From Panonychus citri (taxonomy: Eukaryota > Arthropoda > Arachnida > Trombidiformes > Tetranychidae): a stretch of 64,000 nt of DNA. Within the stretch, counting starts at the first letter, position 1. Every line of letters starts with the position of its first letter. This document shows positions 37,200 to 48,484 of the stretch, in pieces. The stretch is from contig NW_026515541.1 in assembly GCF_014898815.1 (NCBI RefSeq), positions 1,178,001-1,242,000 of the forward strand, read 5' to 3'. Both the position numbers and the translations under genes were made by a program. Below the pieces are notes generated by a model, which did no database searches, was not told the DNA's origin, and saw nothing but the letters and a program-made list of their open reading frames with translations.

Positions 37200-39428
37200 A
37201 TGGTTACATTTGATCCGAACAATAATCCATCGGCTTTAAGTGCTCCAGTCATTTCTATAAGTACAACATGTGAAACAAATAATTCGTTGGGTAAAAGTAA
37301 CCTTGCCGTTCGTGGCCGTAACCTTTGTTTAACTTATGGTTCAGGTCCGAAAGCTGCCTATGTACTTAATAACCTTTCGATGTCCGTTCCCGCTGGTGGG
37401 ATCTATGGGCTTCTTGGTCCATCAGGTTGTGGTAAAACTTCACTGCTCAAAATAATTTGTGGCCTTCAACGAGCGGACACTGGGACTGTTCGTATCTTTG
37501 GCTGTAAACCAGGTGAACGGGGCAGCGGTGTCCCTGGCCCTGGAATAGGTTACATGCCCCAAGATGTTGCTCTTCTTCCCGATTTAACGGTTGAAGAGAT
37601 GTTGAGTTACTTTGGTAATTTGTATTATCTTCCCGCTCCCGTGATACGAAAACAGATCAATGATCTGGTCAGTCTACTTGAAATTCCAGATAAAAAGCGT
37701 ATCATTGAAGCGATGAGCGGAGGTCAACAGAGACGATTATCATTGGCATGTACAATAATCCATAAGCCACGATTAGTGATTCTTGATGAACCAACGGTTG
37801 GTGTTGATCCACTTTTATGCTCACGAATATGGGAATTACTTTATGGCCTGGCCAGGGAGGAATCAATGACCATAATAGTGACCACTCATTATATTGAAGA
37901 GTGTCGAAGGGCCAAAATGGTCGGTTTCATGAGGAAAGGTGAAATTTTGGAAGAAGATGAACCTGAGGCGATGATTAAACGTTTCTCCGCCGAGAATTTG
38001 GAAGATGTTTTCTACAAAATTTGTTTGGCCCAAAAACGTCGCAATACTTTGATAGCCGCACCTTTGGTCAATCGAAAGGCAGTCCAACGAAAGTCACTTT
38101 CCGCCGTTGTAATGGACGATTCACATTTAGATAAAGTTGAACCATACAAATCGCCACAAGATTCCCGACCAATTTATTCAGCATTCTGGCCAACCTGGAC
38201 TCTTTATAAACGTTACTTGCTTCAGGTCAAACGGCAGCCCATTTTTTTGATATTACTCTTCCTGTTTCCGATAACATCACTTGGATTTCTGTACATTTGT
38301 GTTGGCCATACACCTAAAGATTTACCCGTTGGCTGGGTTGTTGAAGAAGAAGCCGAGTACGGGTCACTTCACGCTCGACCGGAAGACTTTGACGAGGCCT
38401 TCAATTCGTACCTGATACCATATTATCCCGATCTACTGAAAAGCCACATCAACTCACAGATTATAAATCTAATCCCATACAATAGTTTAGACTCTGGTCT
38501 AGCGGATGTGCGACGGCTTAAACTGGACGGAGTGATTCATATGACCAAAGGCTTTTCTGAGGCCTTTCATGAGAGGTTAAATTATTTGAGTGCGAAAGAT
38601 ATTGACGATGATACCGTTAAGAGAGGGACAATTAACATCTATGGTGATCTATCGGATGCTTTTGCCATGACCACGATTGAATTGTGTCTTCAATTGTCTC
38701 TTCTTGAGGTGATGAATGAAACCGCACCGACGGCTAACCTTCCCTACCATAGTAGGTCACTTCCCTTTCAAATAGGTAAACCCATTTATGGTAATTTAGG
38801 TGATAAAAACAATTTCGGCCTTCAAGATTACGCTGCACCGGGTTTCATGGTGGTTGTGCTTTATGGTTGCTCATTAGGTTTATCGGCTTTAAGTTTGGCC
38901 GCTGAAGTTGCCGATAAAATGTTTGATCGTAACTATTCAACTGGTATAACAATTGGTCAACTTTTAATTGCTCAAGTTGCCGCTCGTTTCACTTATCTGG
39001 CCATTAATTGTGTTCTTGTTCATGTAATAACCATCTTTGTTTTCGGGGTAACAAATCACGGGTCTTTCGGCCTTGGAATTGCACTTTTACTCTTACAAAC
39101 ACTCGTAGGTCAGGTAAACGGGATGGTTTTTGCTGCCGTTTTCCCGGCTATTGAACATTTGGCCTTCGTTGCTCTTGGATCACTTCTCTATATGCTTTTC
39201 ATTTCGGGTGTTTTCTGGCCTGTAGAGTCGCTCCCTTACTATTTCCGTTACCTGTCGATTTCCCTTCCGTTCACCGAACCCGCTAAAGCGCTGAGAGCGA
39301 TCATGTTAAAACAAGGAGCTCCTTTCCACCCGTTAATCTGGCCTGGATTCGCTGTGTCAGCTTTCTGGTTCTTTGCGCTTCTCGCTTTATCCTATTTAAT
39401 ATTTTCAATTAAATTCAAACGAACTTGA
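37200..39428 (+). CDS. ABC half transporter, ABCH-type (NBD then membrane domain)
   Basis: Single-exon gene of 742 residues in the order nucleotide-binding domain, then membrane domain. Walker A GPSGCGKT (73-80), Q-loop in MPQD (Gln121), signature MSGGQQRRLSLA (from 172), Walker B LVILDEP (192-198) and the H-loop VTTHY (His230) are intact. The C-terminal half has a first helix around IFLILLFLFPITSLGFLYI, a large extracellular loop, and a helix cluster from about residue 540 to the end. The layout and sequence style (FGCKPGERGSG, GYMPQDVALL) match arthropod ABCH proteins such as Drosophila CG9990 (Snustorr), which helps build the cuticular lipid barrier; the family is expanded in spider mites. 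Half transporters must dimerise. Substrate is unknown. A member of ABCG is the alternative but less likely. Confidence 0.85.
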   Translation: MVTFDPNNNPSALSAPVISISTTCETNNSLGKSNLAVRGRNLCLTYGSGPKAAYVLNNLSMSVPAGGIYGLLGPSGCGKTSLLKIICGLQRADTGTVRIFGCKPGERGSGVPGPGIGYMPQDVALLPDLTVEEMLSYFGNLYYLPAPVIRKQINDLVSLLEIPDKKRIIEAMSGGQQRRLSLACTIIHKPRLVILDEPTVGVDPLLCSRIWELLYGLAREESMTIIVTTHYIEECRRAKMVGFMRKGEILEEDEPEAMIKRFSAENLEDVFYKICLAQKRRNTLIAAPLVNRKAVQRKSLSAVVMDDSHLDKVEPYKSPQDSRPIYSAFWPTWTLYKRYLLQVKRQPIFLILLFLFPITSLGFLYICVGHTPKDLPVGWVVEEEAEYGSLHARPEDFDEAFNSYLIPYYPDLLKSHINSQIINLIPYNSLDSGLADVRRLKLDGVIHMTKGFSEAFHERLNYLSAKDIDDDTVKRGTINIYGDLSDAFAMTTIELCLQLSLLEVMNETAPTANLPYHSRSLPFQIGKPIYGNLGDKNNFGLQDYAAPGFMVVVLYGCSLGLSALSLAAEVADKMFDRNYSTGITIGQLLIAQVAARFTYLAINCVLVHVITIFVFGVTNHGSFGLGIALLLLQTLVGQVNGMVFAAVFPAIEHLAFVALGSLLYMLFISGVFWPVESLPYYFRYLSISLPFTEPAKALRAIMLKQGAPFHPLIWPGFAVSAFWFFALLALSYLIFSIKFKRT

Positions 39429-40210
39429 AACAATTAGAAGATTTAATTTTCCATTAAACAAATCAAACGAAAAATAATCAACATACTCACTTTTATAAAT
39501 AAATTCATTTGTTAAAAAAACGAAATAAGCAAATAAATTGCCTCAGGCTCTTTATCTTCGAGAAAAGTCATTTCAATCAAATGATTAATCCAACGATTAA
39601 TTTTTCCATAATCCATGAAATCAATTGATTAGTAAATCTTTTGATCACTTCTGAGACTATTATTTAGATTATCGGTCTTATCCAAAGATGATTAACAATT
39701 AAAACTTTTCTGATCAAGTCTTTTTCTCGAGTGACAATTAACAGTAATAAAATAATTTCGGAATAATTTATAGAGTTAATTTCTTACCTTTATCAATAGA
39801 ATAATTAATTAAGCTTCTAAAGGATTGAATTAATTGAGGTACAATTAGTTGAATAATTAGAATACAAATATTAATAATATAAAAATAGATCAACAATATT
39901 GTTGAAATTAAAATTGAAAGTATTGAAAATAAATTTAATTCTTTGATTAATTGATCTAAATTGTTATTAAATTAATTGTTTTTCAGTGATTAACAAGATA
40001 ATTAGCTTGATGCTTGTTTTCAACTGATTCCTTGTTTAATCAGATTGTTTTTCATGAGATTTTTTCTGTTATTTTTGTTAATCAAATTTCAACGTAAATT
40101 AACAAAATTATGCTGATTCTTTTGGTATGATTTTGATGGTTCTCTTGGATAAGAATTTATTTAAGTTAATTGTGATCGTAAACACGCAATTAACTTAATT
40201 TCCATAGTGA
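39429..40210. other. Convergent spacer between ABCH and ceramide synthase genes
   Basis: Both flanking genes end here, so the stretch should consist of two 3' untranslated regions and a short A+T-rich spacer. No coding sequence is supported. Confidence 0.55.
39498..39503 (+). terminator. Probable polyadenylation signal of the ABCH gene
   Basis: AATAAA lies 70 bases after the stop codon at 39428, a usual distance for a polyadenylation signal. The motif is common by chance in A+T-rich DNA. Confidence 0.45.
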
Positions 40211-42194
40211 TTATGTTGCTCTTCCTCTATTCTCATCCTCTTTTCGTTTATGCAGCAAGAATTCAGTTAAACTTTTGTCTTTACCAAAGGAAACATTGAG
40301 TTGATTATCACTGAAGAAAAAGAAAAAGAAAACATTAATTATGAGGAGTAATTAGTGGAATTTGAATTTCTCTTGAATAATAATAATTACCTTTCGTTTT
40401 TGTCTTTAGTTTCTTTCTCCTCGACGGTTTTATCGAACTCATCGTGTTCATATTCTCGATTATCTTCTAGCTCTTTAGTTTGACCAGTGATAACTTTGAA
40501 AAGAAGCTTAATGATGAACTAGAGGAAAATGAGAAAAAATTAATGACAATTTAGAGAACAATCAACTCAAATTGAAGGTTAATTTTTCTAAAATTACAAG
40601 ATTAAAACTTACCGAGAACCAGTAGAGATTCATGGTGAGTAAAATGTAAAGAAGTGAATTGAGGAAAAGTATAAATGGAACTTGAATCCCATTCTGATGA
40701 ACATAAATTGAAGAGATGAAAATGTTTCTCAATGGGAACCAGTAAAGTCTTGTAATAAACCAAGTAACGGTAAATAATAAGAAGCCAATATTTGCGATTG
40801 TCTCAAAGAAATTGATATTCTTGTTATTCTGTCGTTTAAAATAGAGACAAGTTTTGGTTCCTTCCAAAATAATATCACAAGCATCATGAAGAAATATAGC
40901 AATTAAACCAGTTCGATGGCACCTGAACACGAGCGAAAGATATGCAAATTAAAATCACTTGAGAATTGAGCTAAAATTTCATCGACACGTAAAAATTGAT
41001 GAAAATTTCTCTTCATCTTCCAATAATAGTTCTAAAGTAATTCGATATTGGGAAAGTCGAATCAATGATTATTCAATTGGTGTTCAAGGAAACAAAGACG
41101 ATATAAGATTGGTAATGGACAGAGAATGATGATGACCATTCTTATTAATGTGATAGTTGATATATTACCTAATTGATAGAGTGAAGACAAGAAGAAATGA
41201 GGCAACAATATGATGTCCAATTAAGACCAATGAGTCACGTCTCCAATGGTCAACGAATATTGTTGCATAAAGTGAATGGAGATAAAAACCAATTTCAATT
41301 AAGAAAATGTTATAAATTTCTTTCGGAATATCAAGTGACATGGAATAATCTGCAAAACAAAGCAAAGGAAATTACTCAATATTATCAGAGAGTCTTGAAA
41401 GAAGCCAATTAAACAGAACAATTAACCAAATTGTCAAATTGGCGCGTAAAAATGGTCCAAATTTGTTGATCAGATGCAAAATAACCTGAGAGTTAGTTTC
41501 AATTATTATTCCAAATCTAAATTCTAGACTATTGAATAGTTTCATTTTTTTCTCTCCTTTTGCTGATCGGAACTTAATTTTTACCTCGTCATTTCAACGG
41601 AAAGAGAGAGATTTCATCATGATGATTACCTTTCCAGACATCGGTTGGTTTATAGAAATAATTTGTTCCTGGTTGCCAGAGTAAAATATATGCAGAGTAA
41701 GACCAAGTTGAGAGGTAGAACATGAATTTCCATGCACTTTCAGGTAACTTATCGCTTTCTTGCTTTGGTAACACATAGTAACGAGCAATTGGCTGAGATT
41801 AGTGGATTAGGGATGATGACGAAAAGGTCGTTAAAAGAGAAAAGAGAAAAATTAACGGTCGATTATTAATCCAGTTCAAAAAGAGATTAGATTTTCCAGT
41901 TGAGATACAAATGGGAAAAAAGGGAAAATATTGATGTACCTTGAAGATGTGACTTGTCAATTGATTTCGTAAAATTGTCCAAAAAATGGCCAAGATAAAC
42001 ATTAGAAGATAATCATTTCGATGAAGGTTAGTTAAGCACTTATTTAAATCTTTAATTGTATCCTCAGGGAAAGAGTAGTTGGTCAGTAATTGGTTAAAAT
42101 TGTCACGAATAAAATCACCAGATTCCAAAAAGAATAGAAAATAACTTGATGTTGGTTCCCATGTATAATTTGAAGGTAATGAAAAACTGTTCAT
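40211..42194 (-). CDS. Ceramide synthase, CERS1-like (TLC domain, no homeobox)
   Basis: Makes (dihydro)ceramide from a sphingoid base and acyl-CoA in the endoplasmic reticulum. Six exons: 42194-41940, 41792-41630, 41349-41169, 40922-40613, 40518-40391 and 40310-40211, all with GT-AG ends and matching phases, giving 378 residues. Start at MNSFSLPSNYTWEP. The TLC/Lag1 motif is clear: DVWKDYSM, FYLHSLYATIFVDHWRRDS, GHHIVASFLL, then IFLHDACDIILEGTKTCLYF with the His and Asp residues needed by the family. YLHSLYATIFVDHWRRDS is typical of CERS1 rather than CERS2-6, and the homeobox-like domain of those paralogues is missing. The C-terminus is a charged cytosolic tail (ELEDNREYEHDEFDKTVEEK). It lies head to head with the Papi gene. 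Confidence 0.88.
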
Positions 42195-43441
42195 GGTGGA
42201 GATCAACTAAATCACTGAAAAAAAAGAAAAAAGAATTTTTTGTTATTCTAAAGAGAGAGAGAGAGGGAAATATTCATTGGTGATTAATTAATTCTTGTGA
42301 TAATGACAAATATAAGGAACAGGTAATTGATAAAGAAAGGTAAATACTAAACAGGGAAGTTGATAATATACTGTAAATAGAACAAAATTTTCTGCAAGAG
42401 AGACGAAATTAAATACCAATGAAGATTAAAAATGGATGCAAATGGCGGAAAAGAAGATGAAGAAGAAGAAGAAGACGAAGGAGACAGAGAGAGAAGAATG
42501 GACTGAATAGAATTTCAGAGATCAGAATGAAATCAGAAAGATATTCTTTTTCTGGAAAAATGCTTCTCATTGATTGGTGCCCATTGGAAAAATATCCAGT
42601 CTCAAGCTGAAAGTTTCTACCAGTAAGAATAACAGGTTAGATATTCTGTTGAGAGAGAAAAGTGAACAACCAATTAAATTAGATTAAAATTATAGATCAG
42701 TTAATCATGAAATTTATCAATGATACCTTAATAAATTGTAATGACTTTCTGAAAATCTGATTCAGTCCTTCAAACTTACTTTTCCTCTCTAATGATAGTA
42801 ACAAGTGTAACAATTTAAATCGGTTCACTCATTTCCCATGTTTACTTACCAATCGTCTCTTAAATCTCCATATAGCAACCTTAAAACAATTAGATAAATT
42901 TTTCCATTAACTAAAAAAAAAGAAACAAAAAAAAACACTTAACATAGAATCAAATTAAAAAAAATAAACAATAACAATCTTTTCAATCTGATTAATTAAG
43001 CTTATTAGATTGTCTTTCTTACCTTTGATTCCTTGTTGTGAAAATTTTATCAATATCGTTGCTAATTAAGCTAATTAAGCTTTCAAAATACTCAATTGGT
43101 TGTAGAAAATTAATCCAACAATTAAGATACTAAAAAGAGAAACCAAATTAACGATTAACTGAGATTTTAAAAGAAAAAGAAAAGAACAATTAACTTAAAA
43201 ATTTTAAGTTAAAATTCTTTTTAGACAACAGAGGGCGACACATGTAATAGAACAAAAATTTTCTCTTTTTTTCTATTGATAGATTTGAATTTTTTGTTCT
43301 CTCTGTTAATTTGGTTTCTTCCTTTAAATGTTGTAGTTAATTGTTTTTACATTCGTTTTTAATTGACGTGGTTAGTTGACCAAATTATTATTTAATTAGT
43401 TTTAGTAAATTATAATTCTTGGAATTTAATGTGATTGAATT
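42195..43441. other. Head-to-head spacer between CERS1-like and Papi genes
   Basis: 1.25 kb that must carry both promoters. It includes dispersed repeat R at 42280-42660, GA-rich tracts and, near 43225-43250, a G+C-richer patch (CAGAGGGCGACACATG) close to the likely Papi start site. No coding sequence is supported. Confidence 0.5.
42280..42660 (+). repeat. Dispersed repeat R, copy upstream of CERS1-like gene
   Basis: Second copy of the element at 36119-36530, same direction, roughly three quarters identical by eye over the shared blocks. Here it lies just upstream of a minus-strand gene, so its orientation to the neighbouring gene is opposite to that of the ABCH copy. Confidence 0.65.
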
Positions 43442-44962
43442 ATGTTCCGATCAGAGAAACAAGTTCCCATTGGGTTGATTGTGGGTTTAGGTGCTGCTGC
43501 TTCGGCTGCTTTAGCTGCTTTTTATGTGCTAACCAGGAAGGAAGATGAAACCTTTGACCTTGACCCTCGATTGGAAGCTCCCACTTCGGTACCTGCTTCA
43601 TTTCAATCAGTACAATCAACAACAGTCCATAAACATATACCTAGAGAGGCAATTGGATCGGTTATTGGTAAAGGTGGTGAAAATATCCGATTAATACAAA
43701 GGAAAACCAATACTAAGATCATTTGTTCAAATGGCAATTCAACTGTTGATGATTTAGATCGTACATTAGTTATTAAAGGTTCTCCCTCGGGTACTTTAGC
43801 TGCAGATGAGTTAATTGATTCCATTATTGAACAATCCTTGGCATGTATTGTTCATAGAGTTTATATTTCTCCCAGTGAGGTTGGTTTAATCATTGGTAAA
43901 TGTGGTTCTACCATTAAAACAATTTCAGAAGAATCTGGAGCCAAGGTTAATATTCCAAAGAATCTCAAAGGATCAAGAAATCAACATGTAGCAATTGAAA
44001 TTAGAGGTAAGTGTTTGGTTAATTTTTTATAGAAAAATTTACCCTTTTAACCCATTTAGAGATTTGATCATTATTACTCAAATTACCATCTAATCATTTT
44101 GTCAATTTTATTTCCTTTTTTTCCTTCAGGTGAACCGGTTAGCGTACAAACAGCAGTTAAAATGATCAATGCAAAGTTAAAATCAAGCAGATCGATGAGA
44201 TCACCATCTTTTAACAATAGTCCAATTGACAATTACCGTAACGGAGATTCATCAAGTTATATTAATTTTGTACCAACATATATAAATATTTCCTCCGTTG
44301 GTATTGATAAATTTGAAAGACTCGAGTCCGAAGTGACAAATGGTTGTGAAAATGTTTATGTGGCCAGTGTACAAAGTCCGTCAAAATTTTGGGTCCAGCC
44401 GTGTGGTACAATAAGCGCTGACCTTGACCGTTTAATGATTGACATGACTGATTATTATGAGAAAAGTGATAATCAAATTAGAGCTCGATTAAATAATTTT
44501 AAAATCGGTGATATTGTAGCAGCTCCGCTCAAAGGTGATGAACATTGGTTCAGGGTGAAAATTGTAGCTCATGATAATAGTAAAGGTCAACCTGATGAAG
44601 GTGAAGTAACTGTATATTACCTTGACTTTGGCGATGAGTCAATTGTTCTAGAGACGCAGATATGTTCCCTTCATGAAGAATTTTTAAATCGTTTGAACTT
44701 CCAAGCAATTGAGTGCTCACTTTTTGGCGTTGAACCCATTTCAAGTGATTGGAGTGAAGAAGCCATTAACTATTTTAAGAAAACAGCTCGAACTTCACTT
44801 TGGGAAAAAGTTTTCGTAAAAACTCACAAAATAATCAACATAGATACTGAACCTCGCCAACATTATGTCATTGAAATGTTAACTCTTCAAGGCTCAACCG
44901 ACATCAGTATTGCTGAATCTCTGATTGAGAAGCGATTTGCTGTTCCCACCGATGAAAGTTAA
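43442..44962 (+). CDS. Papi/TDRKH: membrane-anchored KH-KH-Tudor protein of the piRNA pathway
   Basis: Papi (TDRKH) sits on the mitochondrial outer membrane and binds methylated Piwi proteins during piRNA 3' trimming. Exons 43442-44006 and 44130-44962 join as ATTAGAG|GTGAACC through a 123 bp intron, giving 465 residues. An N-terminal transmembrane helix (about 8-30, VPIGLIVGLGAAASAALAAF) leads to KH1 with GKGG (76-79) and KH2 with GKCG (152-155). After the KH repeats come a Ser-rich linker and an extended Tudor domain with FWVQPC, FKIGDIVAAPLKGDEHWFRV and YYLDFGDES, including the aromatic and Asp residues expected for a methyl-arginine cage. The domain order matches Papi. No frame break. Confidence 0.9.
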
Positions 44963-45593
44963 CCTGTAAATTAATTAATCCACCATCAGAATCACTCCCA
45001 AGATTAAAAAAAACCTTTTGTAAATCTAATTAGATACTCTACTCAATCTCTCTATATATATTGTGGCCTAATCATCATTAATGTTTACCCATCTTCTTAA
45101 ATTGAATGTAATCTAATTTTCTGTCAACCCTAAAATTTTTCTCAACTCTCATTGGAGTTAATTTTCTTGTCTTACAATCAAAATTTTGCCAAGTATAATT
45201 TATTATTTAGTATTTAATTTAGCTTTTCCAAAGATTAACAACTAAAAATAGTTACATGGGAATCAAGTCAATTACATCCTTGGTTACCAGATGAAAGGAA
45301 CAATTGAAAGAACATCAAACAATTTAAACGCAGAAAATTTGGTTAATCAAAGATTAATTGGATTCCAATGTTGAATTGATGTTCACTGTGATAATCTAAT
45401 GCTCATTTTTATCCAAATATATTGATCATTCAAAGATTGGAGTAATGAAGAAGAGGAGAAAAACAAAATTAGTTGATATTATGTGTGAGTGTTTAAAATT
45501 TTATTTGTCAAGTCAAAGATGAAAATGTTTGTCTTTTTGTTCCGATGGTGAAACAATCAACTAATTTCTATGATAACTGTTAATTGTGTCTCT
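44963..45593. other. Convergent spacer between Papi and secreted gene A
   Basis: Both neighbours end here. A+T-rich 3' flanking DNA with no coding sequence supported. Confidence 0.55.
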
Positions 45594-45962
45594 TCACAAG
45601 CCCCATGGATCCATCATCATCTCTGGCTCATCTTCCATCTCAATTTCTGGCGATGACATTACCATTCCAACCATTGATTTAGTCTTTGAATATTGTAAAT
45701 CATCTTTTTTACCCATATCAATGATTCGTATCCTAGGAACTTTAATTATCTTCTCCATGGCAATAACTTTCGTCTTCTCACCACCACCACCACAATTACA
45801 ATTACACTTTCCACCGGTTGGATAAGCCTCCCAATCATCACCACCACCGCCACCGCCGCCACCTCCTTTATCTTTGCCCATTTTACCAGCACTTACATTG
45901 GTTATGGAAAAACACAAACAGAAGCAAAAAGCGATCACAATTAATTTTAATTTTAATCTCAT
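45594..45962 (-). CDS. Secreted Gly-rich protein with CNCNC motif (gene A)
   Basis: 122 residues, no intron seen. Start at MRLKLKLIVIAFCFCLC (45962), chosen because it begins a clean signal peptide ending near NVSAG; an upstream Met (45998) would put a hydrophilic stretch in front. The mature part has a nine-Gly run, WEAYPTGG, the motif KCNCNCGGGG, a basic/hydrophobic middle, and an acidic Met-rich end (EDEPEMMMDPWGL). I do not recognise the family. It is likely a paralogue of the divergent neighbour at 46583, which carries the same CNCNCGGGG motif after splicing. Gly-rich secreted proteins in mites include silk, cuticle and salivary proteins; the sequence does not choose among them. Confidence 0.7.
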   Translation of the reverse strand: MRLKLKLIVIAFCFCLCFSITNVSAGKMGKDKGGGGGGGGGDDWEAYPTGGKCNCNCGGGGEKTKVIAMEKIIKVPRIRIIDMGKKDDLQYSKTKSMVGMVMSSPEIEMEDEPEMMMDPWGL

Positions 45963-46582
45963 CTTGATGATAATCTCTTCAACTATAATCAGTTTCAATT
46001 ATGACAACCTCTCAGCACCACTTTGATTATCATCTTTCACTTGACAGCTCAACCTTTCCCCAATTAGAGACAAAGACAATTTTTTTTTACTGCAATTTGA
46101 TCATCTTTTTTTAATCGTAATCAAATTATGCAAAAATGATTAACCTTTTTTTGCCCAGATGAACTTGAATAAGCGTTTCTTTTGTTGATGGTTAATTAAT
46201 AACTTTCTTTAGCTTAATTGTGATCATAAAAAAACCAGCTAATTTCATCTTTTATTGGAGCAATCAACAATCACACTTTATGATTAATTACAATCATCAC
46301 CAATACAGTGGTGATTTATTGCAACTTGAAGGGTACAATTAATGTTTACAATTAAAACTAAAATGATTACCTTTTAATGCCAATGACCTGAAATTATGTA
46401 TAAAAAATAAGAAAGTAATTAAATTTAACCAATTCAGTCCAACAATCAATGACTCTCTTGATTCTCACTTAATTTGATTGAATTTTTTTCTTCTCGCAAT
46501 CATCACAATTAACTTTCTTCAACAATTAGTTGGAATAATTTTTTTTCTTTCAATTCTGGTAAAGAATCTCAACTTTTCAAAT
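45963..46582. promoter_or_regulatory. Shared divergent promoter region of secreted genes A and B
   Basis: 620 bp between two divergent paralogues, so it probably drives both. On the plus strand TATAAAAA at 46399-46406 precedes an arthropod initiator-like TCAGT at 46434-46438, about 36 bases downstream. No equally clear pair is seen for gene A. Confidence 0.5.
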
Positions 46583-47485
46583 ATGTTAAAATCTCTAATT
46601 GTGATCAACTTAATTCTGTTAATTAACATGGTTCTCGCGGGTTTTTTCGCACAATTTAATCTTCGCCGTTGGTTAATTAAGGACAATTCCCGACGTAGGT
46701 CAATGATGATGCCGATGATGATGAATTCGGGGAAAAGCTCAAAAGGTGAGGACGAAAGTGAAGATTCTGAAGATGAATCAATGGCCGATTTTCCAATGGA
46801 AAGTGTCATTCAAGATTCATGGGGCTCGGAATCAAGTCAATCTAATCAACAATCGTCATGTAATTGTAAGTGTAACAATTAAACTCTTGAATTGGAGTCA
46901 AGTTGAACTGTCCAATTAAAGAGTTAATCTTGTTTTGTTCATTAAACTTAAATTGCTCTCAATGAAATGCTAACCCTTGTTTTCATTTCAATTATTGTTT
47001 ATGGTTAATTTGTTGTTCAGTTTAATTGTTTGGTGTTAATTGTGTTTCCAGGTAATTGTGGCGGTGGAGGAGGCAAGGGAAAGAAAGGTAAGAAAGGTAA
47101 AGGAGGTGGAGGGACAATGGCGATAGTTATACCCAAGTAAGTAAATTGTTACTAATTGATTGTGATCTAAATCGTTACAATTAAAGAGACAAATGTAATA
47201 ACAATCAACTGTTTATAGAAATCTTTGTATTGGTTGTGAAAATTGTGACAATAAGAATGAAATTAAAGTTGTAATTTGGTATTGGTTGATTTTCTATTAC
47301 TTTCCTTTGATTAATTAACCAAATTAGTCGCTAATTAGATCAGTTAATTTAATTTTCTTTCCACAATTAGGTATGAATATTTTGACGTTCCAATGGCAAA
47401 GGAAATCGAAACTGAAAGTTTGGGTAAAGTCACTGAGAAATCAGTGACTTCTGGTTGGGGCGATAAAGGAGATTCTGGATGGTAA
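46583..47485 (+). CDS. Secreted Gly/Lys-rich protein with CNCNC motif (gene B)
   Basis: 160 residues from three exons: 46583-46865, 47052-47136 and 47371-47485. Donors are TGTAATT|gtaagtg and CCCAA|gtaagt; acceptors gtttccag|GTAATTG and caattag|GTATGAA. Splicing rebuilds SCNCNCGGGG, nearly the same as KCNCNCGGGG in gene A, which is good support for the model. Signal peptide MLKSLIVINLILLINMVLAG, then a basic patch, a Met-rich run, an acidic Ser-rich block (SKGEDESEDSEDESMADF), the CNCNC/Gly/Lys block (GKGKKGKKGKGGGG), and a tail ending in SGWGDKGDSGW. Unspliced reading would stop soon after CKCNN. Family not recognised. Confidence 0.65.
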
Positions 47486-48484
47486 TCAACAATTAGTTAA
47501 TTGTTCGTCGTTTAATTACAATCATTTACATGGAAAATGATCAATGAGTAAAGAAATGGAACTTGGTTTTTAAATAGAAATTGAAAATTCAAGAATAATC
47601 AAAAGTACAAATCATTATAACGATTTAGCTTCAAAGTTAATCACGAAATAAATTGATTAATCAAATTGATTTGATTGTTTTTATCCTTTATTTACTTTTT
47701 TTTCAATTGATTTATTTAATTAGTTTAATACTTGCGATTCATAAAAAGATGATAATTAGCAAAGGGGATGCAGAATGATGATTAAAATTGTTTACGAAAA
47801 TGTAGTTCGATTGGGAAGAAAAGTCAAATCAAGTTAATTGTCGATTATTGGGGTTAACAATTAAGGTAAAGTTGAAGATTATTGGGCAACTTGATTGAGT
47901 TTTACAATTAGATTTCTTCCCTTTCATTTTTCACAATTTAGTTATGGGAAATTTTGTTTTTAAATATTATCATGTCAGTGAAAGATTGAGGAAACAATTA
48001 ATTGTGATGATAAAACAATTAACTAATATTTTGATGGGTATGGATGAAGATGAACACAAAAAGTAAATGAGAAAAGGAATAGAAAGTTAATTGTTTTTGA
48101 TTTAAATTTGTGATTAATAATCAAAAACGTGAAAAACGTTGAGTTTTATGATGTATTAATAGTTGTGTGGGTCAATCGTTTATGTTGATTGTGGTCAGCA
48201 AAATAAAAACAATCTGATCTTGTTCAGCTCATTGGCACATGAAAGCAATCGGGTTGTAAATAGTATTAATTGTAGCTCTAATCGCCATCAAGTAATCATC
48301 AGAATCAAGATGATCCAGAAAGAGGGAATGTAATAAAAAGGAATCATTTAGTTGGATCATCCATCGATTTGATTTAGTAAAATCCTTGAGTAAAATAATT
48401 TAAATCCTTGTAATTGTGTAAATCCAGGAAAAGAGAGAGTGAGAGAGAAAAAAGGAGATTTAAATCAGTAACAATTAGCGGCGA
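47486..48484. other. Convergent spacer between gene B and tetraspanin 3' end
   Basis: About 1 kb, A+T-rich, 3' flanks of both neighbours. It includes a modestly G+C-richer piece near 48225-48310 with no recognised content. No gene supported. Confidence 0.5.
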
